This document shows positions 56,570 to 63,435 of a stretch of 64,000 nt of DNA, one piece after another (positions within the stretch are counted from its first letter, which is position 1; each line of letters opens with the position of its first letter). Below the pieces are notes generated by a model, which was not told where the DNA came from, searched no databases, and saw nothing but the letters and a program-made list of their open reading frames with translations. This stretch comes from an uncultured Muribaculaceae bacterium (GTDB lineage Bacteria > Bacteroidota > Bacteroidia > Bacteroidales > Muribaculaceae): positions 1 to 64,000 of the forward strand of contig CAJGBY010000010.1 of assembly GCA_904501735.1 (NCBI GenBank), read 5' to 3'. The translations under genes and the position numbers were made by a program.

Positions 56570-56606
56570 AACGAGGAGCTATGTCTAAACATAGCTCCTC
56601 GTTTCT
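56570..56606 (+). terminator. Terminator of sprA
   Basis: AACGAGGAGCTATG pairs perfectly with CATAGCTCCTCGTT around a 6-base loop and is followed by TCTTTATT. Confidence 0.85.
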
Positions 56607-56620
56607 TTATTATCATGTCG

Positions 56621-57049
56621 TTATTTTTTCTTTTTGTATTTCTTATATGTGCCCTTTGTAATGATTCCGTTTAGCATCTCATCTTCCGATGTTACATCTT
56701 TATAATACAACACCGTTATCTTTTGTGGTTCTTCCGATGTTACATATAGGTTAGTACCTCCGTTTCTTGTTTTTCTACTTTCCACAGTATCCATTTCCAT
56801 TATTTGCCAGCCAAGGCTCGACATATAGTTCAAAACTCCTGCCTTCGAATAGAAATACATCTTCTCGCCATCTTTGTCAACAAGCAGATTATCCTTTTGC
56901 TCTTTCTGGCCGTAGTCTATTCTCACTGTAATTGAATTGCCGTCCAAGTCATCTATTGTTGCTTCACAGAACACTCGCTTTATGTCTTGAGCGAATGCAC
57001 TATTACAAATCAATAATCCCAATAGTAATATCAAGTTTCTTTTCATCAT
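56621..57049 (-). CDS. Secreted orphan protein
   Basis: This is 142 residues with a signal peptide (MKRNLILLLGLLICNSAFA, cleavage near 21). The mature part has YGQKEQKDNLLVDKDGEKMYFYSKAGVLNYMSSLGWQIMEMD and a Lys-rich end (GTYKKYKKKK). The pattern GWQIMEMDT...VLYYKD recurs in small secreted Bacteroidales proteins of unknown role, but I know no named domain. It is a single gene with a -7 box 14 bases upstream. Confidence 0.65.
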   Translation of the reverse strand: MMKRNLILLLGLLICNSAFAQDIKRVFCEATIDDLDGNSITVRIDYGQKEQKDNLLVDKDGEKMYFYSKAGVLNYMSSLGWQIMEMDTVESRKTRNGGTNLYVTSEEPQKITVLYYKDVTSEDEMLNGIITKGTYKKYKKKK

Positions 57050-57063
57050 TCTTCGATTTTCTG

Positions 57064-57071
57064 CAAATATA
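57064..57071 (-). promoter_or_regulatory. -7 box TATATTTG of the 57049 gene
   Basis: This is a match to TAnnTTTG on the minus strand 14 bases before the first ATG, giving a leader of only a few bases. Confidence 0.5.
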
Positions 57072-57206
57072 CAATATTTCCGTTTATCTCTAAAACATAT
57101 ATTTTACAATAATCATCAATATATACATAAAAAGTAAGCGATACGCCTTTTAGGACATATCGCTTTACTTTTATCTCAGAAATTCGTTAAATCAAAAGAT
57201 CGCTAA

Positions 57207-57467
57207 TTACTTAGTAGCTTTCTTACGATTACCATAACGGCTCATGAACTTATCTACGCGACCAGCAGTGTCGACCAACTTCTGCTTACCAGTGAAGTAT
57301 GGGTGAGATGCGCTTGTAATTTCAAGCTTTACCAATGGATAAGTTACGCCATCGATTTCAATAGTTTCCTTAGATGCTACTGTTGAACGAGTGATGAATG
57401 TTTCACCGTTTGACATATCTTTGAATACTACTTCACGATAATTTGATGGATGAATGTCTTTTTTCAT
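57207..57467 (-). CDS. rpmE2: 50S ribosomal protein L31, type B (zinc-free)
   Basis: This 86-residue protein opens [29 protein letters not shown] and has [22 protein letters not shown], the type B L31 pattern. The CxxC zinc ribbon of type A L31 is absent. Type B forms replace the zinc form during zinc limitation in some bacteria, but in Bacteroidota it is commonly the standard form. It is a single gene with a short leader and no zinc-type operator that I can identify. Confidence 0.95.
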   Translation of the reverse strand: MKKDIHPSNYREVVFKDMSNGETFITRSTVASKETIEIDGVTYPLVKLEITSASHPYFTGKQKLVDTAGRVDKFMSRYGNRKKATK

Positions 57468-57537
57468 TTTATTGTTTTTTTTCGTTATTAATCAATTAAT
57501 CTTGTGCTGGTAAGCGCACAACATTTGTAATGGCGTG

Positions 57538-57545
57538 CAAATTTA
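57538..57545 (-). promoter_or_regulatory. -7 box TAAATTTG of rpmE2
   Basis: This matches TAnnTTTG on the minus strand 70 bases before the ATG. The leader of about 65 bases could carry ribosomal autoregulation; no clear structure was seen. Confidence 0.5.
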
Positions 57546-57630
57546 CGAATACTTTTTCAAATACAAAAATTTTTACATCTTTTGTTGTGAAAAAACCTGC
57601 AATAAATCAGAATCTTTCGCAAAACACGAA

Positions 57631-58230
57631 TCAATCTCCGTATTCTTCAAGATACATTTCGCATGCTTGCACAAGTTCGGCATACCAGTCTTCGCCAAAT
57701 CGGCGTATAAGTGGCTCTTTCAAGAATTGATACACTCTCACATTCTCTTTTCGGCCTAACACCTCGGCACACTTACATATTTTCCAACGATGGAAGTTCA
57801 CTGCTGTGAATTGAGGATACTCTGTGAGACGCAATGGATAAAGATGGCATGATATCGGCTTATAGAAGTCTATTTTGCCCTCGCGATACTTCTTTTCGAT
57901 AGCGCAATAGCACATTCCATTTGCTCCATAACAAGAGAATACGCAGTTCTTCCCGTCAACGATTTGAGTCACCAAGTCACCCTCTTCGTCCACATAAGCA
58001 ACACCCTTTTCTTTTATCACTTCTTGAGCCTTTGGGAGTAGTTCGTCCCACACTTCGGGCAATATTCGCTTCAATGTAGCCATTTCCTCTTCGGTAATAG
58101 GCGCACCAGCATCACCCTCTATGCAACATTCGCCAAGACACTTGTCAAGGTCGCACAGAAAGAATCGTTCCACTACATCAAGACTCACAAGAGCATCTTT
58201 AATCTGCAACATTGTTGTTTCCTCTTCCAT
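57631..58230 (-). CDS. DUF3109 family protein (Cys-rich, probable metal cluster)
   Basis: This is 199 residues, with a second possible ATG six codons in (MLQIKD). Cysteines are grouped as CDLDKCLGECC near 26-36, then FSCYGANGMCYC near 99-110 and ISC/CKC later, consistent with YkgJ-type zinc or iron binding. The motif SCHLYPLRLTEYPQFTAVNFHRW is conserved in DUF3109. The function is unknown. It follows fabD by 85 bases on the same strand and may be co-transcribed. Confidence 0.82.
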   Translation of the reverse strand: MEEETTMLQIKDALVSLDVVERFFLCDLDKCLGECCIEGDAGAPITEEEMATLKRILPEVWDELLPKAQEVIKEKGVAYVDEEGDLVTQIVDGKNCVFSCYGANGMCYCAIEKKYREGKIDFYKPISCHLYPLRLTEYPQFTAVNFHRWKICKCAEVLGRKENVRVYQFLKEPLIRRFGEDWYAELVQACEMYLEEYGD

Positions 58231-58315
58231 TCTTTAATTAATGATGCCATTCGCAATCATAGCTATGCAAATGGCACCAATTTGTTATCATTTAATCAAT
58301 GTACTATCTTAGCAA

Positions 58316-59194
58316 TTATTGCTTGCCCGATACAGATACGCTTGAATCGATCTTGCGCACCAATCCTTGAAGCACTGCACCTGGACCAAGTTCTACAACT
58401 TCAGTCAAGCCATCAGCTACCATTGCTTGTACGCTTTGTGTCCAACGCACTGGAGCTGTAAGTTGTGAGATAAGGTTTGCCTTGATTTCTGCTGGGTCAG
58501 TGTGAGGCTTTGCATCTACATTTTGATACACTGGACACACTGGTGTGCTGAATTCAGCCTTTTCGATTGCTGCTGCAAGTTCATCTTGTGCTGGTTGCAT
58601 TAGTGGAGAGTGGAATGCACCACCTACCTTTAGCTTCAACGCACGCTTTGCACCTGCTTCAAGCAATGCTGGACAAGCTGCATCAATACCTGTTACTGTA
58701 CCCGAAATCACCACTTGACCTGGGCAATTATAGTTAGCAGGAGCCACTACATCATCAATAGTAGCACAGATTTCTTCTACCTTTTCATTTGGCAAGTTTA
58801 GAACAGCAGCCATTGTTGATGGTGTGATTTCGCATGCCTTTTGCATTGCCATTGCACGAGCATACACAAGCTTCAAACCTTCTTCAAATGAAAGTGCGCC
58901 TGCTGCTACAAGTGCTGAGAATTCACCAAGCGAGTGACCTGCTACCATATCTGGTTGGAATTCTTCGCCAAGTGTCTTAGCCAAAATCACTGAATGCAAG
59001 AAAATAGCTGGTTGTGTTACCTTTGTTTGGCGAAGGTCTTCTTCTGTTCCTTCAAACATCAAATCTGTAATACGGAAACCTAATATCTCATTAGCTTTCT
59101 CGAATAAGTCGTGAGCCATTTGATTGTTGTCGTATAGGTCCTTTCCCATACCCACAAATTGAGCTCCTTGACCAGGAAATACAAATGCTTTCAT
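58316..59194 (-). CDS. fabD: Malonyl-CoA:ACP transacylase
   Basis: This is 292 residues from the ATG at 59194 (MKAFVFPGQGAQFVGMG). The longer reading from 59239 lies across the promoter and is rejected. The catalytic Ser is in AGHSLGEFSAL, with the CoA-site GQGAQ and the His region GGAFHSPLMQPA. It loads malonyl groups on ACP to start fatty acid synthesis. Its partner fabG is at 40092, so the fab genes are not clustered here. Confidence 0.95.
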   Translation of the reverse strand: MKAFVFPGQGAQFVGMGKDLYDNNQMAHDLFEKANEILGFRITDLMFEGTEEDLRQTKVTQPAIFLHSVILAKTLGEEFQPDMVAGHSLGEFSALVAAGALSFEEGLKLVYARAMAMQKACEITPSTMAAVLNLPNEKVEEICATIDDVVAPANYNCPGQVVISGTVTGIDAACPALLEAGAKRALKLKVGGAFHSPLMQPAQDELAAAIEKAEFSTPVCPVYQNVDAKPHTDPAEIKANLISQLTAPVRWTQSVQAMVADGLTEVVELGPGAVLQGLVRKIDSSVSVSGKQ

Positions 59195-59227
59195 CTTCTC
59201 TATTAATTTACTTTCTTTTTCGGAGCG

Positions 59228-59235
59228 CAAAGTTA
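59228..59235 (-). promoter_or_regulatory. -7 box TAACTTTG of fabD
   Basis: This is a perfect TAnnTTTG on the minus strand 33 bases before the ATG, divergent from tatA. Confidence 0.65.
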
Positions 59236-59328
59236 GCAATTTTTCATCAATTTTATGCTATAAAACATATTTTATCTATATTATTTACAGCATTTTCACT
59301 TTTCCTTTTCAAATTCCACTTTTTTACT

Positions 59329-59336
59329 TAACTTTG
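59329..59336 (+). promoter_or_regulatory. -7 box TAACTTTG of tatA-tatC
   Basis: This is a perfect TAnnTTTG 30 bases before the tatA ATG. Confidence 0.65.
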
Positions 59337-59366
59337 TTCTATAATAAATTTAAAAAATAAACTACT

Positions 59367-59585
59367 ATGATTGCAAATATATTGAACTTTATGAATTTGG
59401 GTGCAAGCGAAATTATTATCATCGCTCTTATCATTCTTCTACTTTTCGGTGGCAAGAAAATTCCTGAACTTATGAAGGGCATCGGTAAAGGTGTAAGCAA
59501 TTTCAAAAAAGGACTTAACGATATCGAAGACGAAATCAAAAAACCAGTCGACGAACCAGCAAAGAAGGAAGATAAGGCTGAATAA
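59367..59585 (+). CDS. tatA: Twin-arginine translocase subunit TatA
   Basis: This is 72 residues: a short N-terminus, one transmembrane helix (about 14-30, [14 protein letters not shown]), the FGG(K)KIPEL hinge, an amphipathic helix ([15 protein letters not shown]) and an acidic-basic tail. The TatA/TatB family forms the pore for folded proteins. A single TatA-type gene beside tatC and no TatB suggests the minimal TatAC system usual for this phylum. Confidence 0.95.
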   Translation: MIANILNFMNLGASEIIIIALIILLLFGGKKIPELMKGIGKGVSNFKKGLNDIEDEIKKPVDEPAKKEDKAE

Positions 59586-59624
59586 TCCTCGTTTTTTCAC
59601 TCCTTAAACATCATAGGGACACCA

Positions 59625-60428
59625 ATGGCTGAAGAAAATCAAAATGACATGTCGTTTTGGGATCATTTGGAGGAACTACGACACACTCTATTCAAAATAG
59701 GTGGTGTGCTTGTGGTTTTTGCCATTGTTTTCTTCATCTTCATGCCCGACATTTTCGACAACATTATCCTTGCGCCTTGCAAAGGAGATTTTGTCCTATA
59801 CCAACTTTTTGAAAACATCACCAAGAAATTCCCTTCTCTACCTCAATTCTCAACCGAAGGATTCAAAGTCGAGCTTATCAACATCAATCTCGCATCGCAA
59901 TTCTTCATTCACATGACCACTTCGCTTTGGTTAGCAGTAGTTTTTGCTTTTCCTTTTATCGTGTGGTTTTTGTGGAATTTCATCAAGCCTGCACTCTACG
60001 AAAACGAGCGCCGAGGCAGTGAGCGAGCATTCTTGCTTGGCGTTACAATGTTCTTTTTAGGCGTAGCAGTAGGATATTTTGTTGTATTCCCTATCACATT
60101 GCGATTTCTTGCCGAATATAAAGTTAGCGAACTAGTTCCTAATCAGATTTCGCTCAATTCCTATATGGACAATTTCTTGATGCTCATTTTTATAATGGGT
60201 ATCGTGTTTGAAATGCCACTCGTAGCTTGGTTACTATCTAAAATGGGATTCTTGCATCGCGAATTCTTCCACAACTATCGACGCCACGCAGTTGTAGTGC
60301 TTCTGGTATTAGCAGCATTCATCACACCTACTGGCGACCCATTCACGCTATGCATCGTATTCCTACCACTTTACCTACTTTACGAGCTGAGCGCTTATTT
60401 CGTATCACCAACCCCCAAAGAGGAATAA
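59625..60428 (+). CDS. tatC: Twin-arginine translocase subunit TatC
   Basis: This is 267 residues with six membrane helices. The N-terminal MSFWDHLEELRHTLFKI contains the signal-peptide-binding HLEELR motif. It also has SLWLAVVFAFPFIVWFLWNFIKPALYENERR and the late RHAVVVLLVLAAFITPTGDPFTLC with the TPxD segment. TatC is the receptor for twin-arginine signals. It follows tatA by 39 bases. Confidence 0.96.
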   Translation: MAEENQNDMSFWDHLEELRHTLFKIGGVLVVFAIVFFIFMPDIFDNIILAPCKGDFVLYQLFENITKKFPSLPQFSTEGFKVELININLASQFFIHMTTSLWLAVVFAFPFIVWFLWNFIKPALYENERRGSERAFLLGVTMFFLGVAVGYFVVFPITLRFLAEYKVSELVPNQISLNSYMDNFLMLIFIMGIVFEMPLVAWLLSKMGFLHREFFHNYRRHAVVVLLVLAAFITPTGDPFTLCIVFLPLYLLYELSAYFVSPTPKEE

Positions 60429-60464
60429 AAAATGGTTTACAAACTCAATTGTAAACCATTTTTG
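60428..60464. terminator. Bidirectional terminator between tatC and the flavoprotein gene
   Basis: AAAAATGGTTTACA pairs with TGTAAACCATTTTT around a 7-base loop. T-runs occur on both strands, suited to the converging genes. Confidence 0.88.
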
Positions 60465-60466
60465 TT

Positions 60467-61087
60467 TTATCTCACGAAATTAGTCTTTATCTGTTTTTCT
60501 CTTATTGGGTGATCTATACCAGCCTTCTTACCGGCTTCGATACATTTCAATATCCACGCCATATTGTGACCAAGTGTGCGCATGGTCTGCATTCCTTCAA
60601 GATCTTGCACCACTTCTTCAGGAGTATTTCCATGCACCTGATTCCAATATTGCGACGATATCACTGGCATATTACGAATTGTGAAATACTTGTTCAACTC
60701 GTCAAATGTCGCACTTGCACCCCCTCGACGGCAACTCACCACCGATGCTGCTGGCTTATATTCAAATGCTGCTTTGCCCGAACAGAATGCTCTATCCATG
60801 AACGAAATCATAGCTCCATTAGCACTTGCAAAATGCACTGGTGCACCGAAAACAAAAGCATCACAATCCTTTGCCTCATCCACAAACACATTCACTATGT
60901 CGTCAATAGCACATTTGCCTTCGCTACTGCAACATCCACAGCCCAAGCAGCTTGATATAGGACGAATTCCTATCCAGAATATTTTAGTTTCTATGCCATC
61001 GGCATTCAGTGCCTTTGCCACTTCTTGAAGAGCTGTATATGTGCAACCTTCATTATGTGGGCTTCCATTCACAAGCATCACTTTCAT
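60467..61087 (-). CDS. Iron-sulfur flavoprotein / NADPH-dependent FMN reductase family
   Basis: This 206-residue flavodoxin-fold protein has the FMN-phosphate loop NGSPHNEGCTYTAL at the N-terminus and a compact cysteine cluster CLGCGCCSSEGKC near 48-60 that fits a 4Fe-4S binding motif. GAPVHFASANGAMISFMDRAF is the flavin-binding middle segment. It probably transfers electrons in anaerobic redox balance; partners are unknown. It lies 25 bases after tcdA on the same strand. Confidence 0.85.
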   Translation of the reverse strand: MKVMLVNGSPHNEGCTYTALQEVAKALNADGIETKIFWIGIRPISSCLGCGCCSSEGKCAIDDIVNVFVDEAKDCDAFVFGAPVHFASANGAMISFMDRAFCSGKAAFEYKPAASVVSCRRGGASATFDELNKYFTIRNMPVISSQYWNQVHGNTPEEVVQDLEGMQTMRTLGHNMAWILKCIEAGKKAGIDHPIREKQIKTNFVR

Positions 61088-61112
61088 AATAGTTGTCTTA
61101 TTTTAATTCTTA

Positions 61113-61868
61113 TTATTTGTCTTTATTCTTAATCGCGTTTTCCACATCTTGGACCACAAGTCCCGACAGTGTGAAACCAAAAATTGCTGTAATGTGCACA
61201 AGCGACCCATTTATTTGGGCTTTCTTCACATCCCAAGTGCTATTGCCATCCACTTCGGGTGCTTCGCCTTTATTTTCAAGCAATTCTTCGCTATACACAC
61301 ACTTAAATTTTCGTTTTGGGTAAGTTTTGTCCTTTTTAAACTTCTTGCGCAAGGCTGCACCAAGAGGACAACCTTTCACATCCCAAAATTCTGCCACTCT
61401 CACCTTCGTTGGATCAAGTTTCAATGCTGCACCCATCGATGCAAACAGCTTTGCACCGCTCTTCGATGCTTCCAGTATCAAATGTGCCTTATCCTTCAAG
61501 CTATCTATTGCATCTATCACATAATCATAGTCGCCAAGACGAAACGATTCGGCATTTTCGGCGCAATACACATCTTGGATGGCTGTAATCTCTGCATTCG
61601 GATTTATCGCAAGCAATCGTTCGCGCAACACATCCACTTTGGGTTGTCCCACTGTGTGTGTTGTAGCCATTAACTGCCTATTAATATTGGTTACGCTCAC
61701 ACAATCGCTGTCAACTATTGTCAACTTACCTATTCCCAAGCGCACCAATCCTTCAGCACACCAACTACCTACTCCACCCACGCCAAACACTATCACACGC
61801 GTCGACGCAAGTCGGTTCATTATTTCTTTTCCGAGCAATCGCTCTCCTCTTTGAAATATACCATCCAT
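61113..61868 (-). CDS. tcdA: tRNA threonylcarbamoyladenosine dehydratase (ThiF/E1-like)
   Basis: This 251-residue E1-like enzyme closes t6A to cyclic t6A at tRNA position 37 with ATP. It begins FQRGERLLGKEIMNRLASTRVIVFGVGGVGSWCAEGLVRLGIG (adenylate-binding GxGGVGS), then DSDCVSVTNINRQ and the DAIDSLKDKAHLI segment. CPLGAALRKKFKK near the C-terminal half is typical of TcdA/CsdL. The promoter is only 4 bases from the ATG, so the mRNA is predicted to be leaderless. It is co-transcribed with the flavoprotein gene. Confidence 0.92.
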   Translation of the reverse strand: MDGIFQRGERLLGKEIMNRLASTRVIVFGVGGVGSWCAEGLVRLGIGKLTIVDSDCVSVTNINRQLMATTHTVGQPKVDVLRERLLAINPNAEITAIQDVYCAENAESFRLGDYDYVIDAIDSLKDKAHLILEASKSGAKLFASMGAALKLDPTKVRVAEFWDVKGCPLGAALRKKFKKDKTYPKRKFKCVYSEELLENKGEAPEVDGNSTWDVKKAQINGSLVHITAIFGFTLSGLVVQDVENAIKNKDK

Positions 61869-61872
61869 AACA

Positions 61873-61903
61873 CAAAGATAATAAGAAGTGGGCGAATAAA
61901 CAA
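61873..61903 (-). promoter_or_regulatory. Promoter of tcdA predicting a leaderless mRNA
   Basis: On the minus strand a TTG (61901-61903), a 20-base spacer and the -7 box TATCTTTG (61873-61880) are followed by TGTT and then the ATG at 61868. Confidence 0.7.
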
Positions 61904-61956
61904 TGTTTATCCATTTACAACCATAAAATGACCTTCTTTACCTCACTAAATTGCAC

Positions 61957-61994
61957 AAAAAAAAGGATACACCTCAATGGGTGTATCCTTAAAT
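61957..61994 (-). terminator. Minus-oriented terminator with no obvious gene in front of it
   Basis: On the minus strand AAGGATACACC pairs with GGTGTATCCTT around a short loop, then a run of eight T. The plus strand has no T-run. The nearest gene to the right (62195) is on the plus strand, so what this terminator serves is unclear. Confidence 0.6.
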
Positions 61995-62070
61995 TAAAAT
62001 TGGATATCTCACGACATCCAATTTGTTAACCTTAAAATCTAATACCATGAAAAACACATTACAAAAATAA
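61995..62070 (+). other. Leader-like segment with hairpin and a 7-codon mini-frame
   Basis: AATTGGAT and ATCCAATT form a hairpin (about 61999-62023). TTAACCTTAAAATCTAATACC then ATG AAA AAC ACA TTA CAA AAA TAA (ATG at 62047) looks like the 5' leader and first codons typical of secreted-protein genes in Bacteroidales, but the frame stops after seven codons. The 125 bases up to the next ATG hold a promoter and no other gene. It may be a decayed gene start, a leader peptide or a small RNA locus. Confidence 0.4.
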
Positions 62071-62154
62071 TATTTCTAACACATATCTTGCAAGTTTTTT
62101 TCTTCTTTATATACAATATTTTAACTTTATTTAGATATATTCGGTTTTTTCGCT

Positions 62155-62162
62155 TAACTTTG
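62155..62162 (+). promoter_or_regulatory. -7 box TAACTTTG of the second antiporter gene
   Basis: This is a perfect TAnnTTTG 32 bases before the ATG at 62195. Confidence 0.65.
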
Positions 62163-62194
62163 CATCACAATTTATTTTAAAGCATCTATAAATA

Positions 62195-63157
62195 ATGGAA
62201 ATTTTAATATTACTCATTGGATTAGCGATGTTAATTGTCGGCGCTAATTACCTCGTAGAATCATCGGTTGCAATAGCTAAAAGAGCTAAACTTTCCGATT
62301 TTGTCATCGGTCTAACTATTGTCGGTATCGGTACTTCTGCACCCGAATTGCTAATTTCTATATCATCGGCACTCAACGGACATGGCGACATCTCACTCGG
62401 CAATGCTGTGGGATCAAACATCTGTAACATCCTTCTTATTCTCGGCGTTACAGCAGCCATCAAACCATTTACAATCGAACGCAACACACTCAAGCGCGAC
62501 ATTCCGTTCAATATCTTCACATCAATATTCCTTGTAGCATTATTGTGCGTTGATATGCTTATCAACAATGCCAAAGGTTTCGCTCTATCGCGCATTGATG
62601 GCATAATATTCTTAATCGTTTTCGCTGGGTATATGACCTACACAGTGAGAGCCAACAAAGCTCACGACGAATACGAAGAATCATCATCGTCTTGTTTGTC
62701 AAGCAAGCCTCTATGGCTCACTATCGCAATAGCAATATTCTCACTTTCAGTACTACTTTGGGGTGGTAACCTATTCCTCGACTCAGCCGTTATTCTTGCG
62801 CATAATTGGGGTATGAGTGAGGCTGTTATATCACTCACAATCGTAGCTATAGGAACATCGCTACCCGAATTCATCACAAGTATCATTGCAGCATTGAAAG
62901 GTAACCCTCAACTTGCTCTCGGCAATGTATTAGGTTCTAATATTTTCAACATTCTTCTCATTCTTGGCGCATCTTCACTTATTTCGCCATTTGAGATTAT
63001 CGGTTTCAGCACCACCGATTTTGTAATGCTTGTATTCTCGGCTGTTCTTGTCTATGTATCGGCATTCACACTTGGCAAGATGAAAGTTGACCGCACCGAA
63101 GGTATCATCTTCATCGCTGTCTACATCGCCTACACTGCCCACCTACTAATGAAATAA
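62195..63157 (+). CDS. Calcium/sodium antiporter (CaCA family, YrbG-like), second paralogue
   Basis: This 320-residue protein has the same two-repeat build as the 808-1755 protein: VGIGTSAPELLIS with GNAVGSNICN, and VAIGTSLPEFITS with GNVLGSNIFN. About ten membrane helices are split by an acidic/Ser-rich loop (DEYEESSSSCLSSK, near 160-173). It differs throughout from the first copy, so this is an old duplication or separate subfamily and not a recent repeat. It is a single gene with its own promoter and terminator. Confidence 0.9.
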   Translation: MEILILLIGLAMLIVGANYLVESSVAIAKRAKLSDFVIGLTIVGIGTSAPELLISISSALNGHGDISLGNAVGSNICNILLILGVTAAIKPFTIERNTLKRDIPFNIFTSIFLVALLCVDMLINNAKGFALSRIDGIIFLIVFAGYMTYTVRANKAHDEYEESSSSCLSSKPLWLTIAIAIFSLSVLLWGGNLFLDSAVILAHNWGMSEAVISLTIVAIGTSLPEFITSIIAALKGNPQLALGNVLGSNIFNILLILGASSLISPFEIIGFSTTDFVMLVFSAVLVYVSAFTLGKMKVDRTEGIIFIAVYIAYTAHLLMK

Positions 63158-63180
63158 CATCAACATTACACATATAATAT

Positions 63181-63218
63181 AAAAGAGATTATCCCAAATA
63201 TTTGAGATAATCTCTTTT
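63181..63218. terminator. Bidirectional terminator between the antiporter and tRNA-Arg(CCG)
   Basis: AAAAGAGATTATC pairs with GATAATCTCTTTT around an A/T loop. T-runs are present on the plus strand and, less strongly, on the minus strand. Confidence 0.85.
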
Positions 63219-63221
63219 TTG

Positions 63222-63293
63222 TATTCCCGTGGGGGGTCGAACCCCAATCGAAGGAACCGGAATCCTTTATTCTATCCATTGAACTACGGGAAC
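63222..63293 (-). tRNA. tRNA-Arg (CCG)
   Basis: This is 72 bases. The acceptor GTTCCCG/CGGGAAT (with a terminal G-T) and discriminator A are present. The anticodon loop TTCCGGT on stem AAGGA/TCCTT gives CCG, and the T-loop is GGGTTCGACCC. It reads CGG codons, complementing the two tRNA-Arg(ACG) genes. Confidence 0.93.
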
Positions 63294-63400
63294 ATTCTCT
63301 CTAAATATAATTAATGTTGAATTTATTAGCTTTTACCTTTTCTTTGGTTGTTTTTTGCTAATTTTTCTTATTTGAGGTGGCAAAAGTAATAAAGAATTTG

Positions 63401-63408
63401 TAGTTTTG
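63401..63408 (+). promoter_or_regulatory. -7 box TAGTTTTG of ung
   Basis: This matches TAnnTTTG 27 bases before the ung ATG. A reverse-oriented TACTTTTG at 63381-63388 may serve the tRNA-Arg(CCG), though it is 87 bases away. Confidence 0.55.
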
Positions 63409-63435
63409 CAACACGCAATATCAATTTTGACAACG

